Assembly (NCBI GenBank): GCA_033439795.1
Contig: JAUTDP010000001.1
Coordinates: 2,542,001-2,606,000 of the forward strand
Source of the DNA: Sordaria brevicollis
Lineage: Eukaryota; Ascomycota; Sordariomycetes; Sordariales; Sordariaceae
DNA: 64,000 bases
Reading direction: 5' to 3'
Below the pieces are notes generated by a model. It searched no databases. It was not told the DNA's origin and worked only from the letters and a program-made list of their open reading frames with translations. Both the position numbers and the translations under genes were made by a program. Of the stretch, positions 40,001 through 53,491 are shown one piece after another. Within the stretch, counting starts at the first letter, position 1. Each line of letters starts with the position of its first letter.

Positions 40001-41200
40001 CGATAAATCCCGCGAATATTTTATATATATATATTTAGAATATAGTGGGTACGTTTATAAGCCCGAACGGTATTATTATATGTTCGAAATAATTATACTG
40101 CGTTTTAAAAGCAATTTTCTATTAATCTCCTTCCTTAATTCGGATTTAATAATACGCTTCGTATAAATTAACTTTAGAAAATATTTTAATACCGATTATT
40201 CGGTCTATTAATTCGCTAATTAATAGTAATAAATATCGATTTTTAATAGTAATTTTATTCAATCCCCGGTAATTAATATATAATTATAACGTACTATCCT
40301 TCTTAGGTATAAATAAAATCGGTACCCCGATAAAACTTTAGGAGTAGCGGATACGGCCAATCCGTAAATTCTCCTTTAAATATTCGTATAACGTTTTTAA
40401 TTATATAATAAATAAAAAGTAAATAAAGATATTCGGTATTTCTTCCCTTTCTTTAAAAACGATTTTATATTTAATATTTAATAATTATAATAATATTTTA
40501 ACTTTTTCTTTAGAAAATATATCTTTAAACCCTTTTAATACTAAAGGAATATTATCCGTTATATTTTCGGGCGGCTCTTTATCTTTATTTATATTTTTAA
40601 AGTCCGGCTTTAGTAAATTATATATTAAAATTAAATTAATAATATAAATTCGATTATTATATATTATTTTACGTACGAAAATTGTAATATTAATAAAAAG
40701 TACCCCTTTAAATTCAAATTCGTTCTTATTAATATATATAATAATGCCTTTAAAATTTATATCCGGTATAAATAATAGTAATAATAATATCCGATTATTT
40801 CTTCGGATTATATAAAATAATTGGGTAGATTCTCTTTCCTAACCCCTCCGGTTTTTTAAAATAAACGTTAATTCGTACGCTCCGTAGTAACGCATTTTTT
40901 TATTATTTATATTTATTAAAATAAATAAAATACCGGTTTTTATTTTCTTTAATTTATATTTCTTCATAAAATTCTTATATATAATATTAACCTCTATTCT
41001 TAAATTTAAATTTATATATTCTTTTAATCGGCGACCCCTTAATATAATTAATATTATAGAAATCTTACCTAGCCCATTTCTTCCGGCTATTTTAAAATTA
41101 TTAACCCCGTCGAACGATAGTTTTTTTACGGGGCTTAACCTTTTATTAATTTTTCGATATCCGAAATATAATTATTTTCCTTATTATTATTATATTTAAT
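37100..41200 (-). pseudogene. E1 pol remnant (reverse transcriptase, RNase H, integrase)
   Basis: In the minus-strand reading, IRIKEGD (40145-40125) and a following NVPTIFQ-like string (about 40,000) match the Ty3/gypsy reverse transcriptase region. FNNILIYS (about 39983-39951) corresponds to the YIDDILIYS active-site block, with both catalytic Asp codons changed to Asn. The integrase core is seen as NIDFI (about 38459-38430), followed by an LIIVNRF-like string where IVVDRF is usual. Stops are frequent throughout. The outer limits given are approximate, because RIP blurs domain edges and no single frame is open. Confidence 0.88.
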
Positions 41201-42800
41201 ATTTTATTTAATAATTACGCTTTAAATAATAATTTTCTCTTTTAACCGGTTTTAATTATTTATCTTTTTATATTTCGTATAATTATAAATTTAATATCCC
41301 TTATTTCTATAATTATAATAATTTAAACCGGATTCGTTATTACCCTTATTCTATTTATTAAAGGATTAGTCTCTTTTACGGTTTTTACGCCCTCCGGAAT
41401 TACGATCCCAATTATAATCCCGGTTATAATTTCGGTTATAATCCTTATTATAATTAGAGCGTTTATTATTCGAAAACCCTTTATAGCGCGAAAATTATTT
41501 ATTATAATAATTTTTATTTATTTTATCCTTCGGGGTTTATTTTTTATTTTTAAATTCGGTCTATTAATTTATTACTTTCGAAATAATTTCTATTAGGTTA
41601 TTAATAAGGATTTAATACGTATAGAAATAATTGCGTATATCCTTCTTTAATCGAAAAAAGAAATCGTATACTAATTATTTATTTATAACGATATTTTTAC
41701 TAAATTATCGGTAATTATATTAATATCGGTCTCATAATTTCTATAAATCTTTATTATCGCTTTAATATATAAAAAATAATTATTCTTTAATATTAAATTC
41801 GTAAATTTTAAAGGTAATATATTTTTTACGGATAAACCTTAAAAATTCTTCCTATATTACGGGTCGTTTTTAACCTTTATTATCGAAAAAACTAATAAAG
41901 TATATACGCTACGAAATAATTATAAAATTATTAACCTTAAAAAAAACCTATTAAATAAATTAATAAATATTAATATTTTTACGAATTTAATTACCGTCTT
42001 CGATATTATTAATTTAATCTTCGATTTTAATATTTATATTATTCGTTATTAATTTACGAATATTATATATAAAGGGACGTAAATAGAATTCCTTATTTCC
42101 CTAATTTATAATTTTCTATATAAATTATAATAATATTTATAAAAATTATAATATTATTTTTATAAATCCTTAGCGTTTACGCCATTTTACGCGCCTACGT
42201 TCGTAAAACGTTCGCTACTTATAACGTTCTTACGTAGGGGAGAAGTTATTAAAATAATTAAATTAGTCGGATTAGGCGGATAGAGAGCGGGAACGGGTCT
42301 AAGAGCAAGAATAGGCGCGAAATTAGGAATAAAAATAGGAATAAAAATAAAAGCGGGATTGAAAATATTTATTTAATAAATAATAATATATAAATAAAGA
42401 ACGGTTATACCAATTAAATTTTAAAGGATTCCTATTTTAACGAAATTCTAATTATAATTATTATTTTACTTTATTAATATAATATTCCTTCTATTAATAA
42501 AGGTTTTTAAAGCGGTAATAATTAAAAGTACGTAAGTTCCTTATTAAATACCGCTCTTTAATTTATATTTAAATTTCTTATTTAAAATTACTTTTAGCCT
42601 CTTTATATAATATAAATTCGGGTTATAATTTATTATCGTTAATATTATTATATTTATCGCCGGGATTTTTTAAAACGGTATTATATTTAAATTCGTAAAA
42701 CGCTACTTCGTAATTATTTTCCCTATATTTATTAATAACCCCTTTATTAATAGGATTTTTAATTATATTATTAATAATACGTAAATAGTTATACGTTTTT
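41200..42800 (-). pseudogene. E1 gag remnant with zinc knuckle
   Basis: On the minus strand at about 41320-41284 the reading YYNYRNKGY*IYN has the spacing of a CCHC knuckle (CxxC-GxxGH-xxxxC), with Cys changed to Tyr and His to Tyr as RIP predicts. An Asn/Arg/Asp-rich stretch (about 41460-41370) follows it in the minus-strand reading, between the knuckle-containing region and pol. The more N-terminal gag part, towards 42800, is too degraded to divide into domains. The position between the 5' LTR and pol supports gag. Confidence 0.75.
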
Positions 42801-42921
42801 TATATCGGGCTTATATTATTTTTATAGCGCGAATTAATAACGCTTTTTCCGTACGAACTCTCTTTATATTTATTAATTATATTTATAACCTTTATTAACG
42901 GAATTGTAGAGGCTAAAGAAT

Positions 42922-43207
42922 TATAAAATTATAAGTACGAGAGGGTAAAAGTAGGTCGTATAAAGTAAGTCTATTTTAAAAGAAAGATTTTAATTTGGCT
43001 AAATATAAGTTTCTAATTAAGAACTATCTTCTTTTATATTTATACGCTTCCCTATAGGTTTAGAACGGTCGGCGCCTAAATTCCGAAATCTTTTCCTCTA
43101 TATTATATTTTACTATCCTTATCTTATCCGCTATTTTATCCGTCGTCCTAAGTTATTGTACCTTAATTGTACGGGTCCCCCTAGGCTTTCTTAGCGATAC
43201 CCTTATA
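42922..43207 (-). repeat. E1 5' LTR (286 bp)
   Basis: It is the partner of 35278-35563, with the same length and matching ends (TATAAAATTATAAG... and ...CCCTTATA). It retains the conserved GGTCGGCGCC core and the ACGGGTCCCC string. The target duplication CTTTT follows at 43208-43212. Confidence 0.93.
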
Positions 43208-43212
43208 CTTTT

Positions 43213-46200
43213 TTTTATCTTTCGTTAAATAAAACAGCGCTTCCTATATTAATAAATATAAATTTTATAATATTACTGATTTAAATAACGTAAATTAGGT
43301 TATATTGGTTATAAAGGAATATATTAGTAATTTACGCTTTTATACCCTATAATTATATTCCCTCTTTTTTAATTTAATATAATATTTTTGTATATATTAG
43401 CCGTCGTTTATATAACGCTCGGATTATATTTAATATATATCCCTTAAAATTTATATAATCTTTATTATTATTATAAATGTAATAGTTCCCGGGAATTCGG
43501 ATTTCTTTATATGAATAATTAGGTTATATTTATATAGTAACGGGGTAATTAAGTATATATAAAATACTTTCGTTACGTTTAGCGTTTCTATATTTTATAT
43601 TTAGACTATAATAATTAATAAGGATTTAATTATTAAAGGGATTGTGAATTTAATTATTAATTTTTCTTCTTAGGGATTAGGTTAATCGGGGTAAATTAAT
43701 TTTTAATATATAATTTTTAATTCTAATTTCGTTATTATCTATAATAATTATAATTATTTAAATATTATCTAAGGCTTTAAATTAAATTAGAAAGATACGA
43801 TATATAATTTTATTATTTATTTATTAGTTAATAGCTTTAATATTCGTAGATTTTTTCGTCCTTAATACTTTCGGCCGTTTATTTTATTTTAAAAGCGGTA
43901 GATAATTTTTATTTTTATTCGAACGCTTTATATATTCCGATCGGTTGTATTATTTTTAATTATTAATAAATTATACGTCCTATTTCCTAAGTTTCACGAG
44001 GATTTATATATATTTTCCTAATATTGTTTCCTAAAAGTGGAACGATATTGAACGAAAAAGAGTTATATCTTCTAAATTCCCATTCTTAATGAAAACGAAG
44101 GAGAATTCGCTAGTATTTACTACCTATACGATAAATTATTTTTAAACCTTTTGGGTATAAACCCGGCCTAGTTTGGAAATAGGCTTTTTTCGTTTATAGC
44201 GATTAGAAAACGATTTTTTATATATATAAGATTATATCTATTTAATTAAATACTTAGTAATTTTATAATTATAAATAGTAGATAATTCCTATCCTTATTT
44301 TTTTTTATATTAAAATGAATTTTATTAATTTTATTTTTTAGTATTTTTAATTATTAATCGAGTAAAATACGTACGGATTCGGTAGGTTTAAGAAAATTAA
44401 AGAAATTAAAATTAAATTTTATTATAGGACGCGGTTCTTTTATAATATATTTTATTTTAAAATTATAACCTTTTTTATATATAATTTTATTAATATTTAT
44501 TACCTTTAATTTATTAACGTTAATAATAAAGGTATTAGAATTGCGTTTGAAATTACTATCCGTATCGAAGGTCCCTTTTATATTATAAATTAAATTGTTT
44601 AAATTTGCGATGAAGTATTTATATTACCGGCTTAAATTAAGAAATACCCTAATTATAATAAATTTAATATTAATATCCGTTTCCGTAGTATATATTAATA
44701 TTTATATATCGTACGAGTTTTAATTATTTTTATTCGTATAATTTAATTTGGTAATTATAGTATATTCTATTAAATATTTAATTATTTCCCCTTCTTCTTT
44801 TATAAGGGGAAGTTTACTAATTATAAATCTAAAATATTATATTTTTTTTAACTCCTACGATTAGAGGTTATTAATTAGAAGCTTTTTATTATTATTTTAA
44901 AATCGGGTTTCGTTCGGTATATTATAGCCGGTAATAATTAAAAAGAGATTAATTTAATTATAAAGTACGTTAACCGCTCGTTTACTATTAATATTAAATA
45001 TAATAAGAGTTTTATTTACAATTATAAATTAACGTTTATAAAAATATTTACTATTAATCTATTAATTATAATTGTACGTAAGGTTTTAGAATTAAAATTT
45101 GGGAAATTCAACGGAAGTAAATATATTATATTATTTATTAACGTAAATATTATTAATTATACGTATATAATTTATAAGAATAATTTCGCTATTTATCGAA
45201 ACGGTAAATTAAATCCTATTAATTTCGATACGTCCGACCTCTAATATAATAGTTTATTTAAATTATTATTTAATATATTAGAATAATTTAACGATAGGGA
45301 AGTCCGACCCGAGCGTAGTGAGGATTATAAATATTTTAAACTTTCTAATAATAAAAACGAGGATAATATAATTATATATAATTAAAATAAAAATTCGGGG
45401 GATGAGAATAATATATAAAGTTTAAATAATAATAGTTTTAATTCTAATTCGAATTAATATATTTTCGCTTCCTTATTTATATAATTATTAGTATTAAAAG
45501 CGTTTATCCCTATTTAATAGTATTAATTATATAAGTATTTATATGTATATATATTATTAATTTTTATTATATTTCGTATATACCTATTATATTTAATTCT
45601 TATAAGAGTTATTAGCTTTATAGTTTTAAGATTTAAAGTTTCGTATTATAGTATATAATATAAATATTAGAGTTTACTTTTATAAGAGTTGTTTTTGAAT
45701 TTGGTTAGTAATAGGAGTTTTATACTATTAAAGTTCGGATTATTACGGTTATAGGTAGGTTTATTAAATTTGAAAAATAAATTTCGGGAATCGAATACGG
45801 ATTACCGCGTTAAAAAAAATAAAATAACGTTATTTAGAAATAATAATTAAATTATTTAAAAACTTATATTAATTATATTGCGACGTTAAATTTGATTAAT
45901 TTATTTATTTAGCGGTTATTATTATTTAATTACCGCGGCCGCCTTAAAAATAAATCCCTTAACCGTATAATTAAAGTACCTCCTTCTTTAATTTTTAAAC
46001 CCTTTCTTACTTTCTTCCTTCTTCCTTTTTATAATTTACCCTCTTATATTATATTTTTCCTATTATTTTAGTAAATTTCGTAATTCTTATAGGAGTAAAT
46101 AATTAATACCCTTAGTAATTATATTAGTAAAATAGTAAAAATTTAAAATTTATAAAAATAAGGTTAACAAAGAATACCCGTTCTTTGAAGATTTTATATA

Positions 46201-46303
46201 AATTAGCGATTTCTAATTATTATATTATACGTTTATATTACGTATTTAAAACTTCGATTTATATTCGAATAAATCGAATAAGTATATAAATACGATAATT
46301 ATT
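43213..46303 (+). pseudogene. RIP-degraded remnant between E1 and E2 (unidentified)
   Basis: This 3.1-kb AT-rich stretch has no LTRs that I can pair. Plus-strand conceptual frames with scattered stops are visible: an Asn/Asp/Ser-rich segment at about 45,290-45,450, and a frame from about 46,150 that reads KVNKEYPFFEDF and runs into the E2 insertion point. It continues in the same frame beyond E2 at 53737 (GYPVNTGYYN). A short GSKYIILF string near 45,120 is faintly like the start of a retroviral-type integrase core, but not enough to call. Less damaged patches lie at about 44,030-44,110. Confidence 0.55.
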
Positions 46304-46308
46304 AAAGC

Positions 46309-46548
46309 TGTTATGGGGCTGATGCCTGTGGCTGAGTTTGACTGGCATTGTTAGTCGTGCCGCTAATCGGGCCGCCAATCGCGGTCCTTACCGCTACGGT
46401 AAGCGGAGTAGCCCGTACCCTAATCCTTAAAAGGATAATTGGCCAATGCCGCTTAAAAGGCGCCTCCCTTCCTCCCTTTTCCTTTTCGTAGAACCTTATT
46501 AATTCGTTAAGACTTAATATTTATACTAATTATATTATACCCTTTATA
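46309..46548 (+). repeat. E2 5' LTR (240 bp)
   Basis: The first 120 bp or so are nearly free of RIP (many CA and TG), whereas the 3' part is heavily mutated; the 3' LTR shows the opposite pattern. The ends and total length match the 3' LTR exactly. It contains a hairpin-like CCGCTACGGTAAGCGG near 46390-46405. Confidence 0.93.
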
Positions 46549-46689
46549 TTAAATTCTACTATTTAAAAGCGGATAAAAGAAGTAGATTTAATAAGTAGAT
46601 AGTAATTTTATAAGCGGAAGACTAATAGCTTTGAGCGCGGTATTACGGTATTTTCGATATTATAGTCGGATTTAACGATATAAATATTA

Positions 46690-47560
46690 ATAATATAAAG
46701 GAATTTTATAATTCTTAAAACGATATACTAAATAATAGCGGTAGTAATGAAAATTTAATTAAAGGTTTAATTAAAGCCTTTAAGAGTAGTGCGACCTTTA
46801 AAAATTATATTAAATCCCTTTTATTTAATATTACCCTTATTTTTAATACTTTTACCCCCTATTTAAATTTCGGAATTATTAAATATTCTATTCGTAAAAA
46901 GAAATCCCCTTTTAAAACTTTAGTTAATAATAATTCCGACGATAATACGAATTTAATTCTTTATTATAAAAAATAATTAGAGCTTTCTAAATAGGATGGC
47001 CAATTTTATATTTTCGATTTCTTTTTTAATAAATTCGTTACAGTATATAATAGCGATATTAAATAAAGATTTCGTAATAACCCGAGTATTATTTAGTACG
47101 AAATTATTAATACGCTTCTTATTAAATATAATTAATAATTGGAAGGATTTTAAATTATTATAATTATATGCAATAAGAAAGATTTAATTAAATTCTTCGA
47201 ATAAATTCGTACGATTTTCGATTTTTATTAGAATTAGGAGGCGGTTTTCGATAAATTCGTTTATATACGCTAGAAAGATAGCGAACTATTCGTTACTTTT
47301 TTAGCCGATTTTAATAACGAAATATTTAAAATAGGTAATTATTTGTAGGAGAATCCTATTAAATTAAACTATTTTTATTACGCTTTTAATAAGAAATAAT
47401 ATAATAAAATATTTATAATCACTTTTTCTAACAATCATTACGAATATTTTAAATAATTTTAATATTATACGTTTAAATATAAATAAATAATAAAATTTAA
47501 AGAGGATTATTATTAATATTAACGTAATTAGAAAGCTAAAATTAGAAGTAACGGATTTTA
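46690..47560 (+). pseudogene. E2 gag remnant
   Basis: The plus-strand reading shows a helical, charged Gag-like region (for example QRFRNNPSIIQYEII and a following stretch ending in LADFNNEIFKI), located between the 5' LTR and pol. Stops arise mostly at Gln codons. I do not see a clear zinc knuckle. The boundaries are approximate. Confidence 0.65.
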
Positions 47561-47999
47561 CGTCCTTAATATTACTTTTATTAATTATTTTATTATTTTT
47601 TATACCTTATATATTATACCCCGTTTTATTTTTATAACCTTTACCTAATATTTAATCGATATAAATAGAAATATTATTATAAATATTATATATATAATTT
47701 ATAATCGAAGCGGACGAAATCGAAGCGGTTTTAATGTAAGCGCTTTTATTTCCGCTTTTATTAAGCGCGCTAAATAGGTATTAAATAAAGAGCGTTAACG
47801 TTATCGAAATAATAATTTATATATATATTATAATACTTCCGGATATTATATTTTAATTTATTTATATTAATTAACCGTTCCCCCTTCTTTTAATAGAATA
47901 TATATTTAAATTATTATTACCGAGGTCCTTCCGCTCTTAGAGGATAATGACGATAATAAGGCTTATAATTCCGCCTCCGAATAATAAGTAAAAGCCTAA

Positions 48000-50900
48000 T
48001 TTCGGTATAAAATCGGGCCTTAAAGTTGGAAATAAAAATATTGAATAAGATAGAGGATTTTAAATTAAAGATAGAAATAAAATTTATTTTAATTCTATTT
48101 ATTATTAATAATTATAATTTATTTTATATTTTCGTCGACGAAGGTTATTAATATTATATTGCGATTAATAAGAAAATTATTAAAGAGTTTTAAATCTTAA
48201 TTATCCCTATTCTACTTTATATTATAAAAGGAATATTTATTATTATAAAGGGAGCTTTTATTTAAAATATAATCCGATTTTTAACCGAAGTAAATAGTTA
48301 TATTTATTTTATTTATATTTATATTATCCTATTGTTCGAATTCCCTATTATATTGGGTAAACCTTAATTTAAAATTATACGAATATATTCTATCCCTTAC
48401 GAAAAGCGCCTATTTATAAGCGTTATTAATTATTAAGTTCTTTATATTAATAGAGAATAAATATTTAATATAATATTTATCGCCGATTTAAAGTCTATTA
48501 TATATATTTTAATTATTACTTTTATAAATTACATTCGTAAATTAAAAAAGGAGTTCGGTAATCGAATAATTGAAGAAATTATTTTCGTAGTTAATTTAAA
48601 GGACGTTAAAAAGGCGTTAAAATTAAAGAAAGTATATACCGAAGTAAAATTAAAGGCGAAAATCCTTAAGAAATATTATAATTTAATATTATTTTAAATA
48701 AAAAAGAACGTTAATAAATTAAACCTTTATCGTCCTAACGTAAATTATAAAATTGTAATTAAAAAGGATAAAAACGGTAAGGAATTCCCTATTCTATTTA
48801 AACCGTTTTATAATATAATAAAAGAGGAGTTTTTAATTTTTAAAAAAACGTTAAAGGATTTATTAAATAAGGGGTTTATCCGAATTAATAATTTAAAAGT
48901 GGGGGCTTTAATTTTATTTATACGCAAATTTAAAAGCGGATTCCGCTTTTATTATAATTATTATATATTTAACGTTATTACGAAAATAAACCGTTATTTA
49001 TTACCGTTAATTAAAAATACGTTCTATATTTTAAAAGGAATAAAGTAGTATATTAAAGTAAATATTATATAAGCTTTTTATAAAATTCGTATAATAGAAG
49101 GAAAGGAGGGGAAAATAGTATTTTAAACGTGGTATAGGTTATTCGAATAGTTAATTATATTATTTAGGTAAATAGCGCGCTAATTACGTTTTAATAATAT
49201 ATTAATTATATTTTCTGCGATTATTCAAATTCGTTTTATATTATTTATATAAACGACGTATTTATTTATTCCTTTAATTCCTTAGAAGATTACGAATAAA
49301 AAGTATATTTAATCCTTATTAAATTATTAAAAGCCGGCCTCTATTTAAATTTAAATAAATACGAATTTAATATAAAGAAAATTAAGTATTTAAATTTTTT
49401 TATTTATACCGGTATTAGTATATAAATTAATTTTAAAAAAGTTAAAGCGATTTTGGATTAATTTCCCCCTATTTTTTAAAAGGGTATACGGAATTTCTTA
49501 AAGTTTATTAATTATTATTATATATTTATTTTCTAATTTTTAAAAGTAATTACCCCCTTATTAAGATTAATTAGTAAAAAGGTTATTTTTAAATAGATTA
49601 AAGAATATAAAAGCGTTTTTTAATTTTTAAAAATTTTATTTACGAAAGTTCCAATCCTAATAGAATTTAACCCGGATAAGAAAATATTTTTAAAAATAAA
49701 TTATAATAAATTTACCTTAAGCGGAATTATTTTTTAAAAAGTAGATAGGAATAGTAAAAATATAGTTTATAAAATTGTAAACTTTTATTCCCGGAAATTT
49801 AATTCTCTTAAATAGAATTACTCTATTTATAATAAAGAAATATTTATTATTATTAATTATTTAAAATAATAATTGGCGGAATTATAGAATTATAAACTAT
49901 TTATTATTTTAATAGATTATTAGAATTTCGAATATTTTATAAAATTAAAGAGATTTTCGGAATAGTAAATGTAGTAAGTAGAATATTTTTCCCGGTTTAA
50001 TTTTTAAATTGAATATAAATTTAATAAAAATGGAGTAATTTTTAACGCCCTTTTTTAACGAAATTAAAATATATTTACGGATTAGGATTACGAAGTGCGG
50101 GATATTTAAATAATATTAAATTCCGTTTTTAAAAATTATATTCTATTTTGTATTTTGGTAGCCCGGGTAGTTTATTCGGGGAGGGAAAGTATAAATGTAT
50201 TTAAAAATCCGGATTTATAGTAATTTTAATTATAGATGGAATTTTACGATTCTTTATATTAATAAATAAAGGAAATTATCCTTTATAACGACTATTATTT
50301 CGACCCGTTTTTAAAATTCAAAATCCAAATTGTAGATTATTCTATCGATTCCTTTAGCCGCCTTCGTTATTAAAACCGTTTTTAAATATTAGAAGCCTTT
50401 ATATATATTAAGTCCGAATTAATTATATTATTTAATATTAATTAACGTTTTAATATCCTTTATATTATTTTAATTTAAATTATTTATAATTTATATATAT
50501 TAGGATATTTTAATAGAAAAAGTATTATTATAATACTTTTTCGGTATTTTTATTAACTTCTCTTTAATTTTTACGTCCGGTAATTCTTTTATAATTATTA
50601 TATTTACGGTTCTATAAAAGTTTAGAGGGAGTAGAAGAAAAGCCTTTTACGTTTATTGCTAATTTTAGAATAATTTAATAAAAATATATAAATAGATTTT
50701 ATTACCGATTTTCTAAAATTTAATAATAATATTTATTTATAGGTTATAAAGGATAAATTTAGTAAAATTATATTCTTTGAATTTATACCCTCTATAGAAA
50801 TTGAATTCTATGCTAAACGTTTCTTCTAGTATTTTATTCGTTATTATAGTTTTTTATAATTTATTATTAACGATTATAATTTTAATTAGATTAGCTGTTT

Positions 50901-51540
50901 TTAAGTTAAATTATACGAATTTTTAAGTATTAAACGTTTATTTAATATTATTTATTATTTATAGACCGATAGAGGCTTAAAGTATATAAATTAGGAAATT
51001 TATATTTATTTATATATAATTATTAATTACGTTTAAAATAATTAAAATAAATAATACCTTATAGTATAATTAGTTATTAATAGCCGGATTAATATTTTGA
51101 AAAATATATTTCTATTCTTCGTTATTTATAAATTCGATTCCGAATTCCCAATCTCTATAATTAAAAACCCCTTTAATTATTAATTTTTACCCTTATCCTT
51201 TAAAAAGCGGGCTTAGGAATTCGTTAAAAAATTGTAGTAAATTACGGATTTATATTAAATTATTATAGCGGCCGTTATTTAAGAGTAAAAGAGATTCGCT
51301 AACTATAATCGGTAACTTATAGAATGTTTTATAATTGGGGATAAGGTTTAATTTAATTTTAAGAATTATATTACCGACCGCTTAAAAAGAAAATTTAATT
51401 AATTTTATACGAAATATATTATTTCGAAGGTATTATTTCTTTATATAATTGAATTATCTGGGCTTCTCCGCGTTATTTATAACGTTTTTTACGTCGATTT
51501 TTTATATAAAATTATTAATAACCTTTTCTTTAAATAGAAG
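48000..51540 (+). pseudogene. E2 pol remnant (RT, RNase H, integrase)
   Basis: The plus-strand reading FRFYYNYYIFNVITKINRY (from about 48941) followed by LLPLI matches the reverse transcriptase block usually read as RFCVDYRxLNxxTxKxRYPLPLI. YINDVFIYS (49246-49272) is the active-site region, with the first Asp changed to Asn. An RNase H-like stretch, PDKKIFLKINYNKFTLSG, lies at about 49,670-49,730, with YSIYNKEIFII near 49,830. The integrase core reads IDFITDF (about 50690) followed by LQVIKDKFSK. Trp codons are typically stops. Domain limits are approximate. Confidence 0.9.
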
Positions 51541-51720
51541 TTTACCGACGAATAATTTCCGGTTATTAAAATTGAAGGAGAATTGGAATATTAAATAAAA
51601 GAGATTCTTTACGTTAATACTGTTAAAAGGAGAGGAAATTTAATAAAAGAAGTTTTAATTAAATAGAAAGGATATTAGGATTTAATATAGGAATCGTTAA
51701 AGAATTTTAAAAATATTATT
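51540..51720 (+). pseudogene. E2 chromodomain remnant
   Basis: After the integrase the frame reads PVIKIEGELEY*IKEIL, then KRRGN, then VLIK*KGY*D. This matches the chromovirus chromodomain pattern in which the central string is LVKWKGY; the Trp codon is TAG here, a G-to-A RIP change. Chromodomains of this type direct integration to marked (heterochromatic) chromatin. It is inactive in this copy. Confidence 0.85.
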
Positions 51721-53470
51721 ATTTTAAACGAATTCGAAATTCGATATAATTTAGCCGCGGATAATAATAATTTAATTAATTAATATATTAAAAAATTCTT
51801 ATAGAAGGCTATAAACGGGGCGAAATATATTATAAATAGAATAAAGGATTTTCAAATATAAATTAAAATAAATAATAAATTAGTTAGGGTAAAGCCCCGG
51901 CGAAATTAATAATTAATTTAATTTAAACGCTTTTTATTAAATTATTTTCTATTATTTCCGATATAAATTTTTTAATAATAATTTTTTCCCCTTTATAATT
52001 AAATATATAAATATTAACGAAGTTATAAATATTTAGGGGTTTATAGGCGTAGCGGCGAAAAGTAAAAGGTACGGGATAGTAATTTTTTAGGCGCGAAGGT
52101 TTAATAGTAATAAAAAAAGAGGAAAATAGAAGGTAGATATTATATTCGGGGCGGATATTTAAAGGGAAACGTTATATTTCCTATTATTTAAATTTATTAT
52201 ATTACTTTTTATTATTTCTTTCGATTTTTTTTCTTTTTCTTTTCTTCTTTATTAATGGGGGTTATATAATAGTAATTTTTTTAATAATAGCGGTAATAAT
52301 AGTAGTAATAATATTAGCGGCGGTAATATTAGCGGTAATAATTTTAATATTAGCGGCGCGGGTATTATAATTTTTAATTAAGCGGTTGAAATCTATACGT
52401 CGGTTATTTATTTACTTTACTTTCTTTATATTAATTATTAAATTAAATAATTACTTTTTAAAATTTTCGAATTTACGGATTTGCTCTTTAAGAATTTAGA
52501 TTTCCGTAATATTAACCGAATCGTCGGTAATTTTAATAAAAGAAGAAGGCTCCGTAAGAGGCGCTTTAACGGTAACCCGATTAATAAAACCGTTAAATTA
52601 TATTAATAATTTAAAGGAATTATTAAGTAAAAGAAAAAAGGAAATTTATATAAAAATAAAGTTTTATTTTTCTAAAATTTAAAGTCCTAATAAAATTTTA
52701 AACGTAGTAAGGTAATTATTATAAAAATTTCTAAATATATACCCTTTAGCGTATTAAATTTTAAAAGTAGATTAAATTTAAATAGGAATAAATTTATAAC
52801 CTTTATAAGCGTATTAATAAAATAAATACGCGGAAATAGAGGAGCCTTTATTAAGTATGATATAATTATATCCGTTAATTAAATAGCTTTTATATTAAAA
52901 ATTTTAAAATTCGGCCTTAAATAAAATATATTTACGAATATTATTAGAAGCGGATTTATCGATTATATTAATAATAATAATATTAAGCCGAATTTAATGG
53001 GGCTTTAGCGGGGTAATAGATTTAAGAATAGCGATTTTAACGGCGCCCTTATTATAGCGAAAGGCGGGAATAGGAGTAGGCGGCGGGGTAAACGAATTAA
53101 TAAGTTCCTATAGGGTTAGGAATTTATAGAAGAATTCGAATTAAGTAATAATAATAGGGGTATTTATTTTAACGGCGATTAATTAATAATTAATTAATAC
53201 GTTTGTAAAAGGATTAATAGAAGGGATAATAATAATAATAAAAATAATAAAGGTATTAAAAATATATTCGATATACGTTAATAAGGGCGCGCGCCTATAT
53301 TAATATTTACGGTTTTAATTATTCGATAAATTCAAGGAGAGAAGAGGAAAGGGAGAGAGAGAGGGAGAGAGGCGCGGGGTATATATTAGAGGTATGCGCG
53401 GTAGTAGCCTATTGTTTAATATTTAGGGTCTACGTAATTATATATTTATTTATATATAATATTTTTATTT
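51720..53470. other. E2 post-chromodomain region, unassigned
   Basis: About 1.7 kb separates the chromodomain from the polypurine tract, which is long for a chromovirus. It contains an AGCGGTAATAAT-type low-complexity run (about 52285-52370). On the minus strand a frame at about 52,620-52,470 is readable with few stops (for example VTVKAPLTEPSSFIKITDDS), but plus-strand frames over 52,440-53,290 are comparably open, so I cannot decide the coding strand. A GAGAG-rich purine stretch lies at about 53,337-53,375. Confidence 0.5.
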
Positions 53471-53491
53471 AGGGGAGAAGAGGAGGGCTAA
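53471..53491 (+). other. E2 polypurine tract
   Basis: AGGGGAGAAGAGGAGGGCTA ends one base before the inner edge of the 3' LTR on the plus strand, the normal plus-strand primer position, and confirms the orientation of E2. Confidence 0.85.

Larger units (their letters stand above)
35278..43207 (-). mobile_element. E1: full-length Ty3/gypsy LTR retrotransposon, RIP-inactivated
   Basis: E1 is 7,930 bp, bounded by two 286-bp direct repeats (35278-35563 and 42922-43207) and a perfect 5-bp target duplication, CTTTT, at 35273-35277 and 43208-43212. The LTR ends are TGTAAAG... and ...CCTTATA (CTTACA before RIP). The minus-strand orientation is shown by a polypurine tract inside the left LTR and by minus-strand gag, reverse transcriptase and integrase remnants in that order. 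A tandem 132-bp repeat lies near the element's 3' end. All frames are broken by stops, so it cannot move on its own. Confidence 0.95.

Noticed and set aside
45080..45250. Possible Ty1/copia integrase core (GSKYIILF...)
   Set aside because: The catalytic Asp spacing cannot be recognised and no copia reverse transcriptase is found nearby, so the similarity is too weak.
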